Positions 36,383-45,908 of a DNA stretch of 64,000 bases are shown in pieces. The stretch is from an uncultured Roseateles sp. (GTDB lineage: Bacteria; Pseudomonadota; Gammaproteobacteria; Burkholderiales; Burkholderiaceae), in contig CAMPJJ010000003.1 of NCBI GenBank assembly GCA_946886855.1, forward strand, positions 51,382 through 115,381. Direction: 5' to 3'. Both the position numbers and the translations under genes were made by a program. Each line of letters starts with the position of its first letter. Within the stretch, counting starts at the first letter, position 1. Below the pieces are notes generated by a model. That model did no database searches, had not been told where the DNA came from, and worked only from the letters and a program-made list of their open reading frames with translations.

Positions 36383-36452
36383 GGTGTCCTCTACGACTGC
36401 TGGGAGGGGGCGTATCGGAATCATGAAGATCCTGGTCAAATCAGTCCAACAA

Positions 36453-36473
36453 ATAAGCTGTATGACTGTTTAT
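36453..36473. promoter_or_regulatory. Possible LysR-type binding site between divergent genes
   Basis: ATAA and TTAT arms separated by 13 bases form an imperfect AT-rich dyad in the gap between the oxidoreductase and LysR genes, just before the LysR start. LysR regulators bind such sites, but the match is short. Confidence 0.35.
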
Positions 36474-36480
36474 CCGGAAT

Positions 36481-37479
36481 ATGGATTTCCATGGCATCGA
36501 CCTGAACCTGCTGGCGGCGTTTGACGCGCTGATGAGCGAGCGCAACGTGACCCGCGCGGCTGCGCGGGTGGGCGTCAGCCAACCGGCGATGAGCGCGGCG
36601 CTGTCGCGTCTGCGCACGCTGTTCGGCGATCCCCTGTTCCTGCGCAGCGCGCAAGGGTTGCTGCCCACGCCCAAGGCGAGGGAGATGGCGGAGCCCATCT
36701 CCCAGGCGCTCCAGCAGATCGAGGCCGCGCTGCTGCCCAAGCCGCTTTTCGAGCCCGCCAGCGCCTCGGTGACCTTCAACGTCGGGATGTCCGAATACCC
36801 CGCTCACCTCCTGCTCCCTGCCCTTGCGAGCGCGTTGAGGACGCAGGGCCGCGGGCTGGCCCTGGCCGTGCATGGCATCGGCAGCCGCGACATCGCCGTC
36901 GACCTGCTCGATGCGGGCACCATCGACGTTGCCGTCGGGGTGCCGCCCACGCAGGCGGAGAGCCGGATCCTGTCGCGATCGATCCTGCAGGACCAGTTCG
37001 TGTGCATCGTGCGCCGCGGGCATCCGGCCTTGAAGGCGGCCAAAAAGGCGGGCGCAAAGGCGGTCGACAGTTCAGTCGCGAAGTCGGCCGCGAAGTCTGC
37101 CGCGAAGTCGGCGGAAGGGACGGCAGGCTTGGACCTCGCGCTGTTCCTCGAACTGGACCACCTGCTGGTCTCTCCGGAAGGCGATCGCCACGGCCTGGTC
37201 GATCAGGCGCTGGCCTACCTCGGCAAGCATCGACGGGTCGCGTTGAGCCTGCCGCAGATGTTCGCGGCCCCCACGATCGTGGCGCACTCCGACATGGTCT
37301 GCACCGTCATGAAACGGGTGGCCGGACATGCCTCGCTCGGGTCTCGCCTCGACCAGTTCCCGCCACCCGTGGCGCTGCCGGACATTGCCTACGACCTCAT
37401 GTGGCACCGGCGCAATGACGCCCATCCGGCCCAGCAGTGGCTCCGGGAGCAGATCGCCACGGTGGCGGCCTCGCTGTGA
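36481..37479 (+). CDS. LysR family transcriptional regulator with a Lys/Ala/Ser insertion
   Basis: 332 residues. The HTH (about 1-65; LNLLAAFDALMSERNVTRAA, SQPAMSAALSRLRTLFGDPLF) is of the NodD/NocR type. The effector domain follows. Around residues 183-210 a low-complexity stretch with repeated AAKSAAK units is inserted, coded by repeats of a GCGAAGTCGGCC-like unit; most family members lack it. The gene probably controls the divergent quinone oxidoreductase gene and, through it, the cyclase and MBL genes. Ribosome-binding site is weak. Confidence 0.88.
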   Translation: MDFHGIDLNLLAAFDALMSERNVTRAAARVGVSQPAMSAALSRLRTLFGDPLFLRSAQGLLPTPKAREMAEPISQALQQIEAALLPKPLFEPASASVTFNVGMSEYPAHLLLPALASALRTQGRGLALAVHGIGSRDIAVDLLDAGTIDVAVGVPPTQAESRILSRSILQDQFVCIVRRGHPALKAAKKAGAKAVDSSVAKSAAKSAAKSAEGTAGLDLALFLELDHLLVSPEGDRHGLVDQALAYLGKHRRVALSLPQMFAAPTIVAHSDMVCTVMKRVAGHASLGSRLDQFPPPVALPDIAYDLMWHRRNDAHPAQQWLREQIATVAASL

Positions 37480-37661
37480 AGCGCGCTCAGGCGGCTTCGG
37501 GGTCAGGTCGTGCGGTCGCCCGGACGGTGCGCCGGGCCTTGTCATCCGCTGTCGGTTCCGGTTTTCCGTCTGGCGCAGGAGATTCCGGTCAGGTCCTCCG
37601 CGATGCAAAGCGGCACACCGCGGCCGCCGGCCTGAGGGAAGTGTTCGCCGCTCCTGCGGCT

Positions 37662-38591
37662 TCACGCTGAGGCACGGGGCCCGCGCTTCCTTTCCAGGAT
37701 GGCGGGCACCTCGGCCGCCAGCATGTCGAGGAAGGCCCGCACCGCCGGCATCATGCCGCGTCGCGTCGGGAAGACGGCATGCACCTGATGCGGCGGCAGC
37801 GCATGCGTCGGCAGCAAGGCCTGCAAGCGGCCTTCCTCCATCAGCGCCGCGCACAGGTTCAAGGGCAACTGCGCGATGCCGACGCCGGCCAGCGCGCTCT
37901 GCAACAGCAGCTGCAGGTCGTCGGTGAGCAGCGCGCAGGGGTAGTCGATGTGGACGACCCGCCCCTGCGCATCGGTCAGTCGCCACGACGGCCGCTCCCC
38001 ATTCGGTCCGGCAGGTCCGATGCCGATGCTCCCGCGCAGCGCATCGATCGAGTCGACGGCCCCCCGTCTCGACAGGAAGGACGGACTGGCGACCAGCACC
38101 TGCGGGCTCTGTCCGAACGTGCGCACGACAAGTTCCGGGTCATCCATCGTCGGCCGCGCTCGAAGCGCGATGTCGACACCCTCGGGGATCAGCTCGACCT
38201 GCCGATTCGTCAGCTCCAGCTCCAGCCGGACATCGGGATGTGCGAGCAGGAAGGCCGGCAGATGAGGCGCAAGGAAGCGGTAGGCCATGCCGACCGGACA
38301 GCTCACGCGCAGTCGTCCGGACGGCTTGAGGCGCGCCTGTTCGACGACGTCGAACGCGGAGCGCGTCGCCTCCGCCACCCGTTCGCAGTGCTGATGGAAG
38401 GTCATGCCGAGCTCCGTCACCTGGATCGCTCGCGTCGAGCGCTGCAGGAGGCGGACGCCCAGCCGGCTCTCCAGCTCGGCAATGCGTCGGCTGACCCTCG
38501 ATTTCGGAATGCCCAGCTTGCGGCCCGCCGCGGAGAAGCTGCCTTCGCTCACGACAGCCGCGAACAACAGGAGATCGTCTACACCGTCCAT
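37662..38591 (-). CDS. LysR family transcriptional regulator, probable azoreductase regulator
   Basis: 309 residues: HTH (about 1-60; DLLLFAAVVSEGSFSAAGRK, LGIPKSRVSRRIAELESRLG) and a type 2 periplasmic-binding-like effector domain with VSCPVGMAYRFLAPHLPAF. The closest recalled group is the AaeR/DsdC-like LysR set often next to FMN reductases. A strong ribosome-binding site (GAGGGAAGG) supports the ATG at 38591 instead of the longer frame to 38687. It is divergent from the azoreductase gene across 194 bases, so it likely controls it. Confidence 0.88.
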   Translation of the reverse strand: MDGVDDLLLFAAVVSEGSFSAAGRKLGIPKSRVSRRIAELESRLGVRLLQRSTRAIQVTELGMTFHQHCERVAEATRSAFDVVEQARLKPSGRLRVSCPVGMAYRFLAPHLPAFLLAHPDVRLELELTNRQVELIPEGVDIALRARPTMDDPELVVRTFGQSPQVLVASPSFLSRRGAVDSIDALRGSIGIGPAGPNGERPSWRLTDAQGRVVHIDYPCALLTDDLQLLLQSALAGVGIAQLPLNLCAALMEEGRLQALLPTHALPPHQVHAVFPTRRGMMPAVRAFLDMLAAEVPAILERKRGPRASA

Positions 38592-38785
38592 GCTTGCCTT
38601 CCCTCTTGCGGATGAGCCTGGCGAGCCCTTGACGACGTCCGGGCGGCGGACGCTGCCGGCAGTCATGACGAGCATGCCCTGAGCCATTGTCCTGCTGGCA
38701 GGACGGTCAGTCCTGCTGGGCGATCTCGCGCCGGCCGGCGCGGGTCATTACGCTCGGCCACCTTGCCACTCCAGTTCCCTTGTCC

Positions 38786-39412
38786 ATGCAGATCCTTCAC
38801 CTCGATGCCAGCATCCACGGCGAGAAATCGGTCTCTCGCCAGTTGACGGCGGCGCTCGTCCAGGCGTTGTCGGAGGCGGTGCCTCAGACCGCCGTCGTTC
38901 ACCGGGACCTGGTCGCCTCGCCCATCGCGCATCTCGATCCCGCCATTGCCGCCGGCTTCCGGGACGTCGGGGATCCGCCGTCCGACGCGGCCACGGCGGC
39001 GGAGCGCGCGCGCTCAGAAGCCCTGGTCACCGAACTGCTGGACAGCGACGTGCTCGTGATCGGCGCGCCGATGTACAACTTCTCGGTGCCGAGCCAGCTC
39101 AAGGCCTGGATCGACCGGATCGTGCAGCCGGGACGCACCTTCCAATACGCGCCGACCGGCGCCATCGGCAAGGCCACGGGCATACGCGCCGTGATCGCCT
39201 CCTCACGAGGCGGTGTCTACGGGCCGGCACTGGCCACTCTCCTGGATTTCCAGGAGGACTATCTCCGCGCCGTGCTCGGATTCATCGGCATCCGCGACGT
39301 CCGTTTCCTCCGTGCCGAGGGCGTCAAGGGGCCGGAGGGCCGCCTGTCGATCGAGCGCGCGCTGCAGAGCGCGCCAGAGGTCGCGAAGTCCTTGCTTGAA
39401 TCCCGGGGCTGA
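38786..39412 (+). CDS. azoR: FMN-dependent NADH-azoreductase
   Basis: 208 residues with the AzoR pattern: MQILHLDASIHGEKSVSRQL (flavin phosphate loop SIHGEKSVSR), IGAPMYNFSVPSQLKAWIDR, RTFQYAPTGAIG, VIASSRGGVYG and LGFIGIRDV. The enzyme reduces quinones and azo compounds by two-electron transfer in the cytoplasm and so limits thiol and quinone stress. It is divergent from a LysR gene. No second gene follows in the same direction. Confidence 0.93.
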   Translation: MQILHLDASIHGEKSVSRQLTAALVQALSEAVPQTAVVHRDLVASPIAHLDPAIAAGFRDVGDPPSDAATAAERARSEALVTELLDSDVLVIGAPMYNFSVPSQLKAWIDRIVQPGRTFQYAPTGAIGKATGIRAVIASSRGGVYGPALATLLDFQEDYLRAVLGFIGIRDVRFLRAEGVKGPEGRLSIERALQSAPEVAKSLLESRG

Positions 39413-39484
39413 CGGGCGATGCGACGCCGTCCGGGAGGCTGGTCGCCTGGCTCAGCCCCTCGACGTCACGGCGATCCCGCGTCT

Positions 39485-40186
39485 TCAGCGGAGCGCCGCG
39501 CGCGGACCATCGACATCCCGCCTGCGCCTCGCCGCCCAGCCCAGCAGGCCCACGCCCGCCAGCATCAGCGCGCAGGTCGCCGGCTCCGGCACGACCGACA
39601 GCGACCACACGCCGCGCGCACCGGCCAGTTGGCCGCTGGAGCCGGTGAAGGTCTCGTAGAAGCCGTACAGGCGATCCAGCGAGTCGCTGCTCGCGAGCTC
39701 CAGGAAGTCATGGCGGCCGGTCGGCAGGATGAAGCGCCGCGAGATGGAGAAGTCCCAATCGGTCGGCAGCGCGAACATGCCGATCGCCCCGATGGACAGC
39801 GCAGCCTCCGTCTCGCTGTGAACGCCGCACTGGAAACAGTAGGGCACGTGCGGGTAGAAGATCGTCTCGCTGTAGCGGAAGCCGTTGTCGTTCACGTTCA
39901 AGGTCATGGAGAACCGCGAGACGTCCTCCAGGGTGTCGCCGGCCTGCAGCAGCCGGGTCGTCGGCATGTAGATGTCCGCGTCCAGCGAGACCTCGAAGTA
40001 GCGGTACTGGTTGGGATCGCCAGGATTCACGCGGATGTTCTCGACGCGCATCTCGAAGGCGTTGCCGACGTAGTGGTAGCGCAGCTCCTCGGCGAAGCCG
40101 GGCGACGCGCCCATCGACAGCACCGCTGCGAGCGCCAGCGCACACAGCAGGCGACAACGGGAAAGGAACGATGACAGTGCGTTCAT
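39485..40186 (-). CDS. PEP-CTERM sorting-domain protein
   Basis: 233 residues with a signal peptide (about 1-32, ending PGFA), a beta-rich body without recognised domain, and the C-terminal VPEPATCALMLAGVGLLGW helix followed by RRRR. This is the PEP-CTERM signal processed by exosortase, associated with exopolysaccharide-producing environmental bacteria. A short CFQC motif near residue 118 may form a disulfide. Neighbours are not related in function. Exosortase and the polysaccharide locus are not in this window. Confidence 0.88.
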   Translation of the reverse strand: MNALSSFLSRCRLLCALALAAVLSMGASPGFAEELRYHYVGNAFEMRVENIRVNPGDPNQYRYFEVSLDADIYMPTTRLLQAGDTLEDVSRFSMTLNVNDNGFRYSETIFYPHVPYCFQCGVHSETEAALSIGAIGMFALPTDWDFSISRRFILPTGRHDFLELASSDSLDRLYGFYETFTGSSGQLAGARGVWSLSVVPEPATCALMLAGVGLLGWAARRRRDVDGPRAALR

Positions 40187-40295
40187 GACGACTCCCTGTG
40201 AGACTGATCGTCGGCCGCATCGCGGTCGCGGCAGGAAGCCTAAGCGGGCGCCTGCGGCGTTTCCAGGCCGTGAAGCCAGGATCAGGGGCGCTTGA

Positions 40296-41252
40296 TCAAG
40301 GCGGGAACGCCAACCCGCGTTCCGAGGCCGATCCCGACATCGATTCCGACATCGATCCCGACGGCGCGGACGCCGCGATCGCGGGCGCCGAGGCTGCCGG
40401 TCCCGAGGCTGCCGCCGGCCCGGCCTTCGCCACCTCCGCCGCCCTCGCCCATTTCGCCATCTCCGCCGACAGGCTCTGCATCGACAGCGCCGGCTTCACC
40501 TGGTCGAAGAAGACCGCCACCAGCAGCGACAGCAGCGCGATCGCCACCGCGCCCTTCACTGGCTGCGCGAGGTTGTTGGGCTCCAGCTTCTCGGCCGTCT
40601 TCGACAGGATGCCGAAGCCCAGGTCGATCAGCATCAGCACCAGCAGCGCCGGCGCGGCGATCTTGATCATCAGTTCCAGGTAGTGCCCCGTCTGCACGCG
40701 CACGAAGTCTTCCAGGATGGTCGACCACGCCGGCGACAGGCTGCCGATCGGCCACCAGTGGAAGGAGTCGAACAGGATGCCCGTGAGCATCAGCATGCCG
40801 CCCAACAGGTAGAAGCCGCTGATCGCCAGCTGCGACAGCAGGTTGCCGATCGGCGTGCTCTGCTCGCCGCTGAGCGGGTTGGTCTGCTGCACGTTGTTGT
40901 AGCCGGCCTGGTTGTCGATCAGCACGCCGACACCCTCCGCCACCCAGAACACCGTCGACGCCGCGAAGCCGAGCACGACGCCGATCAGCGCCTCCTTCGC
41001 GATCGTGGCCACCAGCTGGACCATGTCCATGCCGTGCACCAGCCCCGCCGGCTGGCCCCACGCGATGAACAACGCCAGGCAGAGGCACACGCCGTTGCGG
41101 ATCGGCCCCTGCAGCACCTGGTCGGTCGTCGCCGGCAGCACGAGGAACACCGCGTAGACGCGCAGCAGGCACACCGCCAGCAGCATCACCCCGTCCTGCA
41201 GCGTGGAGCCGAAGCCGATCACGCCGGCGAAGGTGTTGAACATCTCGTTCAT
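40296..41252 (-). CDS. sctT: T3SS export-apparatus membrane protein SctT (HrcT)
   Basis: 318 residues of the FliR/SpaR family with six to seven membrane segments (GVMLLAVCLLRVYAVFLVLP, AWGQPAGLVHGMDMVQLVAT, EALIGVVLGFAASTVFWVAE and others), with NQAGYNNVQQTNPLSGEQST in the conserved loop. The C-terminal 60 residues are an unusual Ala/Ser/Pro/Gly-rich tail, including SMSESMSGSAS from a GAT-TCC-type repeat. It is the last gene of operon 2 and overlaps sctO by four bases. Confidence 0.95.
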   Translation of the reverse strand: MNEMFNTFAGVIGFGSTLQDGVMLLAVCLLRVYAVFLVLPATTDQVLQGPIRNGVCLCLALFIAWGQPAGLVHGMDMVQLVATIAKEALIGVVLGFAASTVFWVAEGVGVLIDNQAGYNNVQQTNPLSGEQSTPIGNLLSQLAISGFYLLGGMLMLTGILFDSFHWWPIGSLSPAWSTILEDFVRVQTGHYLELMIKIAAPALLVLMLIDLGFGILSKTAEKLEPNNLAQPVKGAVAIALLSLLVAVFFDQVKPALSMQSLSAEMAKWARAAEVAKAGPAAASGPAASAPAIAASAPSGSMSESMSGSASERGLAFPP

Positions 41253-41791
41253 GCGCCGGCCTCCGCCGCCTGCGCGCTTTTCGCTCGTGCCGCCGCTTCG
41301 GTCGCGCGCCGCTGTGCGACGCGGCGCGCGACCGCGGCCTCCTCGCTCTCTTCGTCCTGGGTGTCCTCCGCCTCCTGGTCGATCTCGACCAGCCGCTTGC
41401 GGCGCCGTTCCTCGAGCTGCTCGATCTGCTGCTCCGCGCGCTGCAGGGCCTGCTTCGCGGCCAGCACACGCGCCTCGGCCTGCGCCACCTGCGCCGCGGC
41501 CGTCCGCACGCCCTCCTCCGCCTGGCGGACCAGGTCCTGCAAGCCCTCGCGGACGTAGGTCAGCGTGACCGCGTCCTGAGGATTGAAGGACTCGGAGGTC
41601 GCGAGCGCCTCGATCTTGGCCGCGCAGGCCTCCTCGTCCGCGACGCAGCCCTCATGCCGCGCCATCGCGGCCTGATGCGCGCCCACGGCCGCGTCGCGTT
41701 GCGCGCTCTCGGCCTTGACCTGCTGCTCCATCGGCTCGAGCCGACGCCGCTTGGCCCACAACAGCAGCTTCAGCGAGCGCAGGTCTTTCAT
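41249..41791 (-). CDS. sctO: T3SS stalk protein SctO (HrpB7-like)
   Basis: 180 residues, nearly all charged coiled-coil, from MKDLRSLKLLLWAKRRRLEP to an Ala-rich end. Size, composition and position between sctN and sctT equal HrpB7 in Xanthomonas and YscO/FliJ elsewhere. SctO forms the stalk that links the SctN ATPase to SctV. The call rests on context and fold type; sequences of this family diverge quickly. Confidence 0.85.
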   Translation of the reverse strand: MKDLRSLKLLLWAKRRRLEPMEQQVKAESAQRDAAVGAHQAAMARHEGCVADEEACAAKIEALATSESFNPQDAVTLTYVREGLQDLVRQAEEGVRTAAAQVAQAEARVLAAKQALQRAEQQIEQLEERRRKRLVEIDQEAEDTQDEESEEAAVARRVAQRRATEAAARAKSAQAAEAGA

Positions 41792-41852
41792 GCGGGCGTC
41801 CGGACCGGGCGTTTAGCGGGCACCAGGGCACGCGGATCGATGGTCGCGTCGA

Positions 41853-43202
41853 TCATCCGTTCACCAGCGCCTGCAGCTCGGCCACCGTCTGCTCGATGGG
41901 CCGCAGGTCCGAGGTCGCCTGGTTGAGGAACTCGCGGATCGCGCCGTGCTTGCGCACCGCCTCGTCGGCGAAGGCGTCGTTGCCGGGCTTGTACTCGCCC
42001 ATCTGGATCAGCAGCTCCATCTCGTCGTACTTGGCCATCAGCTTGCGCAGCCCGCCGTTGGCGGCCTGGTGGTCCTTGGGCACGATCTGCGACATGACCC
42101 GGCTCAGGCTGCCCAGCACGTCGATCGCCGGGTACTGATTGCGCGCCGCGATCTTGCGCGACAGGATCAGGTGGCCGTCCAGGATGCCGCGCACCTCCTC
42201 CGCGATCGGGTCGCTGCCGCTGTCGTCCTCGGCCAGCACCGTGTAGAGCGCGGTGATCGAGCCCTTGGCGCCCATGCCCGTGCGTTCCAGCAGACGCGGG
42301 ATCTCCGCGAACACCGACGGCGGATAACCGCGCCGCGCCGGCGACTCGCCCGCCGCCAGGCCGATCTCGCGCTGCGCGCGGGCGAAGCGGGTCAGCGAGT
42401 CCATCATCAGCAGCACCCGCAGCCCGCGGTCGCGGAAGTACTCGGCGATGGCCGTGGCGACGTGCGCCGCCTTGGCGCGCTCGATCGAGGAGCGGTCCGA
42501 GGTCGCGCACACCACCACCGAGCGCGCCATGCCTTCCTTGCCCATGATGATCTCGATGAACTCGCGCACCTCGCGGCCGCGTTCGCCGATCAGCGCGATG
42601 ACGCTGATGTCGCACTGCGTGCCGCGCGCCAGCATGCCCATCAGGGTGCTCTTGCCGACGCCCGCCGGCGCGAAGATGCCCATGCGCTGGCCCTCGCCCA
42701 GCGTGATCATCCCGTCGATGATCTTCACGCCGGTCGGCAGCGGGTGCTCGATCATTTCGCGGTCCATCGGGCTGGGCGGCATCGCGAAGACCGGCCGCCG
42801 CTCCGCGCAGACGATCGCCGGCCCGCCGTCCACCGGCTGCCCCAGGCTGTCCACCACGCGCCCCAGCAGCTCGTCGCCGACGGCGATGCTCTGGATCTCG
42901 CCCAACCCCACGACCTGCGTCTGGCCCGCCGCCACGCCCAGGATGGAGCCGAACGGCGACAGGATGGTCTGGCCGTTGGAGAAGCCGATCACCTCCGCCA
43001 CCTGCAGCAGGCCGCCGTTGGCGTCCAGCAGGTGGCACATCTCGCCGAGCTTGGCCGACAGGCCGCTCGCGCGCACCAGCGTGCCGATGACCTCGACGAC
43101 CTTGCCGGTGCGGTTCAGCGTCTCGGCGCCGGCGAGCTCGAGCTCCATCCAGCGGCCGAGTTCGTCCAGGTTGATCGGTGCGAGGCGGTCGGGAGCGTTC
43201 AT
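41853..43202 (-). CDS. sctN: T3SS ATPase SctN (HrcN)
   Basis: 449 residues of the FliI/YscN family. Walker A is APAGVGKST (about 178-186), Walker B is [10 protein letters not shown] (near 260), and [10 protein letters not shown] plus YPPSVF are further signatures. It forms a hexamer at the sorting platform that unfolds substrates and frees chaperones. The 44-base gap to sctL and 61-base gap to sctO have no promoter signs, so it belongs to operon 2. Confidence 0.97.
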   Translation of the reverse strand: MNAPDRLAPINLDELGRWMELELAGAETLNRTGKVVEVIGTLVRASGLSAKLGEMCHLLDANGGLLQVAEVIGFSNGQTILSPFGSILGVAAGQTQVVGLGEIQSIAVGDELLGRVVDSLGQPVDGGPAIVCAERRPVFAMPPSPMDREMIEHPLPTGVKIIDGMITLGEGQRMGIFAPAGVGKSTLMGMLARGTQCDISVIALIGERGREVREFIEIIMGKEGMARSVVVCATSDRSSIERAKAAHVATAIAEYFRDRGLRVLLMMDSLTRFARAQREIGLAAGESPARRGYPPSVFAEIPRLLERTGMGAKGSITALYTVLAEDDSGSDPIAEEVRGILDGHLILSRKIAARNQYPAIDVLGSLSRVMSQIVPKDHQAANGGLRKLMAKYDEMELLIQMGEYKPGNDAFADEAVRKHGAIREFLNQATSDLRPIEQTVAELQALVNG

Positions 43203-43246
43203 CGCAGAGGCCAGGTCGTGGGCATGAACTCAGGAGGCAACAAGGA

Positions 43247-43957
43247 TCAACTCTCGGCGACCGCGCGCTTGACGGCGCGCGACATCGCCGCGCGCAACGC
43301 GTCGAGCTGCGTCGTCAGGCTGGCGTCGACCACGCCCATGTCCGATTCGAAGAGGCAGCTGCCCGCCGGCAGCGCCGGATCGACGACGACCTCGACGGAC
43401 AACCCGGCCGCTTGAAGTTCCGGCACGGCGGCGATGCCGTCGCGCGCGGCGTCGAAGTCGGCATGACTGACCTTCAGCGTCAAGGCCGTCGCGGAGCGCG
43501 ACAGCGCCTGCACGCTGCGCAGCGCGCGCTGGTACAGCGCGGCGCGGCCTTCGGTCTGCACGATGCGCTCGACGGCGCTGGTCACGACCTCGGCCATGCG
43601 TTCATGCAGGCCGCGCACGGCGTCCGCCTGGTGGACTGCGCGGCCAGCCTGGCGCTCATGCCAGGCGATCGCCGCCTGACGTTCGCCTTCGGCGCGGCCG
43701 GCCTCGCAGGCGGCATCGATCCGGGCCTGCGCGTCCTGCAGCATCGCCTCGGCGCGCGCCTGCGCATCGGCCACGAGGCGCGCCGCTTCTTCCTGCGCCT
43801 GCGCGAGCAGCGCCTCGGCACGCGCGCTCGCCGCCTGGCGGACCTCGTGGTCCTGCCGCAGCAGCGTCACCTCGGCCGCGCGGAGGATGCCGTGCTGCGC
43901 GCCGGCGGCTGCGGCCCCGCCGTCCGCGGGCGTCGATGTCTTCCACCAGATCAGCAT
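43247..43957 (-). CDS. sctL: T3SS ATPase stator SctL (HrpB5-like)
   Basis: 236 residues: a short N-terminal segment ([14 protein letters not shown]), a long Ala/Glu-rich coiled coil (about 35-110, EALLAQAQEEAARLVADAQA), and a globular C-terminal domain similar to FliH. It tethers SctN to SctQ. The start at 43957 overlaps the end of sctK by seven bases. Several longer frames on other strands cover this interval and are shadows. Confidence 0.9.
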   Translation of the reverse strand: MLIWWKTSTPADGGAAAAGAQHGILRAAEVTLLRQDHEVRQAASARAEALLAQAQEEAARLVADAQARAEAMLQDAQARIDAACEAGRAEGERQAAIAWHERQAGRAVHQADAVRGLHERMAEVVTSAVERIVQTEGRAALYQRALRSVQALSRSATALTLKVSHADFDAARDGIAAVPELQAAGLSVEVVVDPALPAGSCLFESDMGVVDASLTTQLDALRAAMSRAVKRAVAES

Positions 43958-44592
43958 GGCCAGGTCACCTCGGCTTGCGCGAGCGCCGCGATCGCCACGG
44001 CCACGTTGCGTTCCGCCGCGACGGGCGCGACGCACAGCACCTCGTCCACGGCCGCGCGCGGCAACGACCAGCGCACCAGTTGCCGCACCGGACCGTCGTC
44101 GGCCGACAAGGCCGCGGACCAGTCCGCAAAACCGACGCAGGCCCATTGCACCGGTGTCCATGCGGCCTGCGCCGCGTCGACCGGACGGCCGTGGGCGCTC
44201 ATCGCCACCAGCGGCGCGAAGTCCTCGCCGAGCGCGCGTTGCAGCGGCGCGCGCACGGTGCGGTCGATGCAGCAGCGCAGCACGCCCGGCCGGCGCGCCA
44301 GCGCCAGCGTGCACAGACGCTGCAGCAGCTCGCCGCGCGGCAGCAGACCGAGCCGTGGCAGCGGATCGGCGAAGCGGCCCAGGGCCGGCAGCCCGCCGAC
44401 CGGCGCCATGCGGTCGCGCCACAGGCGCGGCCACAAGGCCGCGGCGCTCTCCGGCGGCAGGGCCTCCAGGAAGGACCACGGGCCGAGCACCTCGTCCTGC
44501 CAGCTCGCGTCCAGATCGTCGACCAGGCCGCGCAGCTTGCCGTCGAAGCTGATCGCCCAGGCCGCGAGCTGCTCGGGCGCGTCCATCGTCAT
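43951..44592 (-). CDS. sctK: T3SS sorting-platform protein SctK (HrpB4-like)
   Basis: 213 residues, Trp- and Leu-rich, with no motif that I can name. Its place between sctJ and sctL is that of hrpB4 in the Hrp2 clusters and of yscK elsewhere. SctK sits between the SctD ring and SctQ. The ATG at 44592 overlaps the sctJ stop (ATGA), and an alternative ATG two codons later is possible. Confidence 0.8.
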   Translation of the reverse strand: MTMDAPEQLAAWAISFDGKLRGLVDDLDASWQDEVLGPWSFLEALPPESAAALWPRLWRDRMAPVGGLPALGRFADPLPRLGLLPRGELLQRLCTLALARRPGVLRCCIDRTVRAPLQRALGEDFAPLVAMSAHGRPVDAAQAAWTPVQWACVGFADWSAALSADDGPVRQLVRWSLPRAAVDEVLCVAPVAAERNVAVAIAALAQAEVTWPC

Positions 44593-45488
44593 GCGCCGCC
44601 GGTTTCGGCCGCGGGCACCGCAGCGACCGCCGCGGCAGCGCCGCCCCGCGGCGCCAGTCGCCGGCCCAGCGCCGGCGGCAGCAGGCCCGGCTTCTTCCAG
44701 GCGATCACGCCGATCGTGCCGCCCGCCAGCAGCAGCACGGCCAGCAGCCCGCCGGCCACCCACGCCCAGGTGGCGTCGGCGACCGCATGGCGCGGCGAGG
44801 TCGGCAGCATCGCGCCCGGCACCAGCGTCACCGTCACGTTCTCGTAGGTCAGGCCCTCGACGCTGCGCGCGACCATGCTCTTGATCGAGGGCGCGAGCTG
44901 CGGCACGTCGATCTCCGGCCGGTACTTGACGAACACCGACGCGCTCGACGGCTTCACCGTCGTGGCCATCGGGTCGTTGTTGGGCAGCACGATGTGGACC
45001 TTGGCCACGATCACGCCGTCGATCTTGGACAGGGTGCTGGAAAGCTCCTGCGACACGCCGTGGATGAAGCGCACCCGCTCCTCCGTCGGCGTGGAGATCA
45101 GCCCCTCCTTCTTGAACATGTCGCCCAGCGACACGTACTTGTCCGACGGCAGGCCGTTGGCGCGCAGGATGTCCAGCGCGTTCACCACCTCCTGCTCGTC
45201 GACGGCGACGTTCCAGGTCTTGCCGCCGTCGCCGCTCTTCTTCTCCGCCTCCACGCCGCGCTGCAGCAGCGCGGCGACCATGTCGTTGGCCTCCGCCTCG
45301 GTGCGCTTGGTGTAGAGATCGGTCTTGCAGCCGGCCAGCAGCGTGATCAGCAGCACCAGCGCCAGCATGTAGACCAGGTGCCAGGACGCCCTGGCACGGT
45401 CGCCGCCGCTGGGTGCGCCGTGTGCACCGGGAGCGCCGGCCGCACGGCCCGCGCCGCGACGGGGATCCGCAAGAGGATGGGCGCTCAT
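44589..45488 (-). CDS. sctJ: T3SS inner-membrane ring lipoprotein SctJ (HrcJ)
   Basis: 299 residues of the YscJ/FliF family: lipobox LLAGC with Cys54, ring-building motifs ([68 protein letters not shown]) and a C-terminal membrane helix ([20 protein letters not shown]). Unusual is a 35-residue Gly/Ala/Arg-rich N-terminal extension before the signal helix. A start at residue 41 would leave too short a signal, so the extended start is kept. It follows sctI after one base. Confidence 0.94.
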   Translation of the reverse strand: MSAHPLADPRRGAGRAAGAPGAHGAPSGGDRARASWHLVYMLALVLLITLLAGCKTDLYTKRTEAEANDMVAALLQRGVEAEKKSGDGGKTWNVAVDEQEVVNALDILRANGLPSDKYVSLGDMFKKEGLISTPTEERVRFIHGVSQELSSTLSKIDGVIVAKVHIVLPNNDPMATTVKPSSASVFVKYRPEIDVPQLAPSIKSMVARSVEGLTYENVTVTLVPGAMLPTSPRHAVADATWAWVAGGLLAVLLLAGGTIGVIAWKKPGLLPPALGRRLAPRGGAAAAVAAVPAAETGGA

Positions 45489-45489
45489 G

Positions 45490-45882
45490 TCACTGGTTCT
45501 TCATCAGCGTCTGCAGGCCGTTCTTGCTGCTCTGCGCGACCGAGGTGCAGGCCGAGAACTGCAGGCCCTGCGTGGCGACCTGCAGGTTCAGCTCCATCGA
45601 GCGCGCGGTCAGCTCCTGCAGGTTCATGTTGGGCGCGTCGGCGACGTAGCGCTGCATGTCCGCCGTGACCTGGCGCGACGCATCGTCCAGCGTGTGCAGC
45701 GTCTTGGACATCGTGGAATCCGTATGGCCGACCGCGTTCGCCTGCGCGGCCGATGGATCAGCATGCGGCTCGCGCGCCATCAGCTGCTCGAACTTCTGCG
45801 CCTGCACCTGCAGGTCCGGCGTCGGCGACGCGGCCTGCCGGATCATCTCGTGAGCGGAAATGGCTTGGATGGGATCGGTCAT
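45490..45882 (-). CDS. sctI: T3SS inner-rod protein SctI (HrpB2-like)
   Basis: 130 residues. The C-terminal helix ([20 protein letters not shown] then [20 protein letters not shown]) matches the polymerising helix of the SctI/HrpB2 family, and its place before sctJ is that of hrpB2. A single Cys in this helix is slightly unusual. Ribosome-binding site AGGAG supports the ATG at 45882. Confidence 0.88.
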   Translation of the reverse strand: MTDPIQAISAHEMIRQAASPTPDLQVQAQKFEQLMAREPHADPSAAQANAVGHTDSTMSKTLHTLDDASRQVTADMQRYVADAPNMNLQELTARSMELNLQVATQGLQFSACTSVAQSSKNGLQTLMKNQ

Positions 45883-45908
45883 GGCGGCTCCTGTCGTGTG
45901 CCCGGGGC

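Noticed and set aside
37480..37661. Small plus-strand frames between the two LysR genes
   Set aside because: No ribosome-binding site or protein-like composition; the gap between convergent genes shows no clear terminator either.
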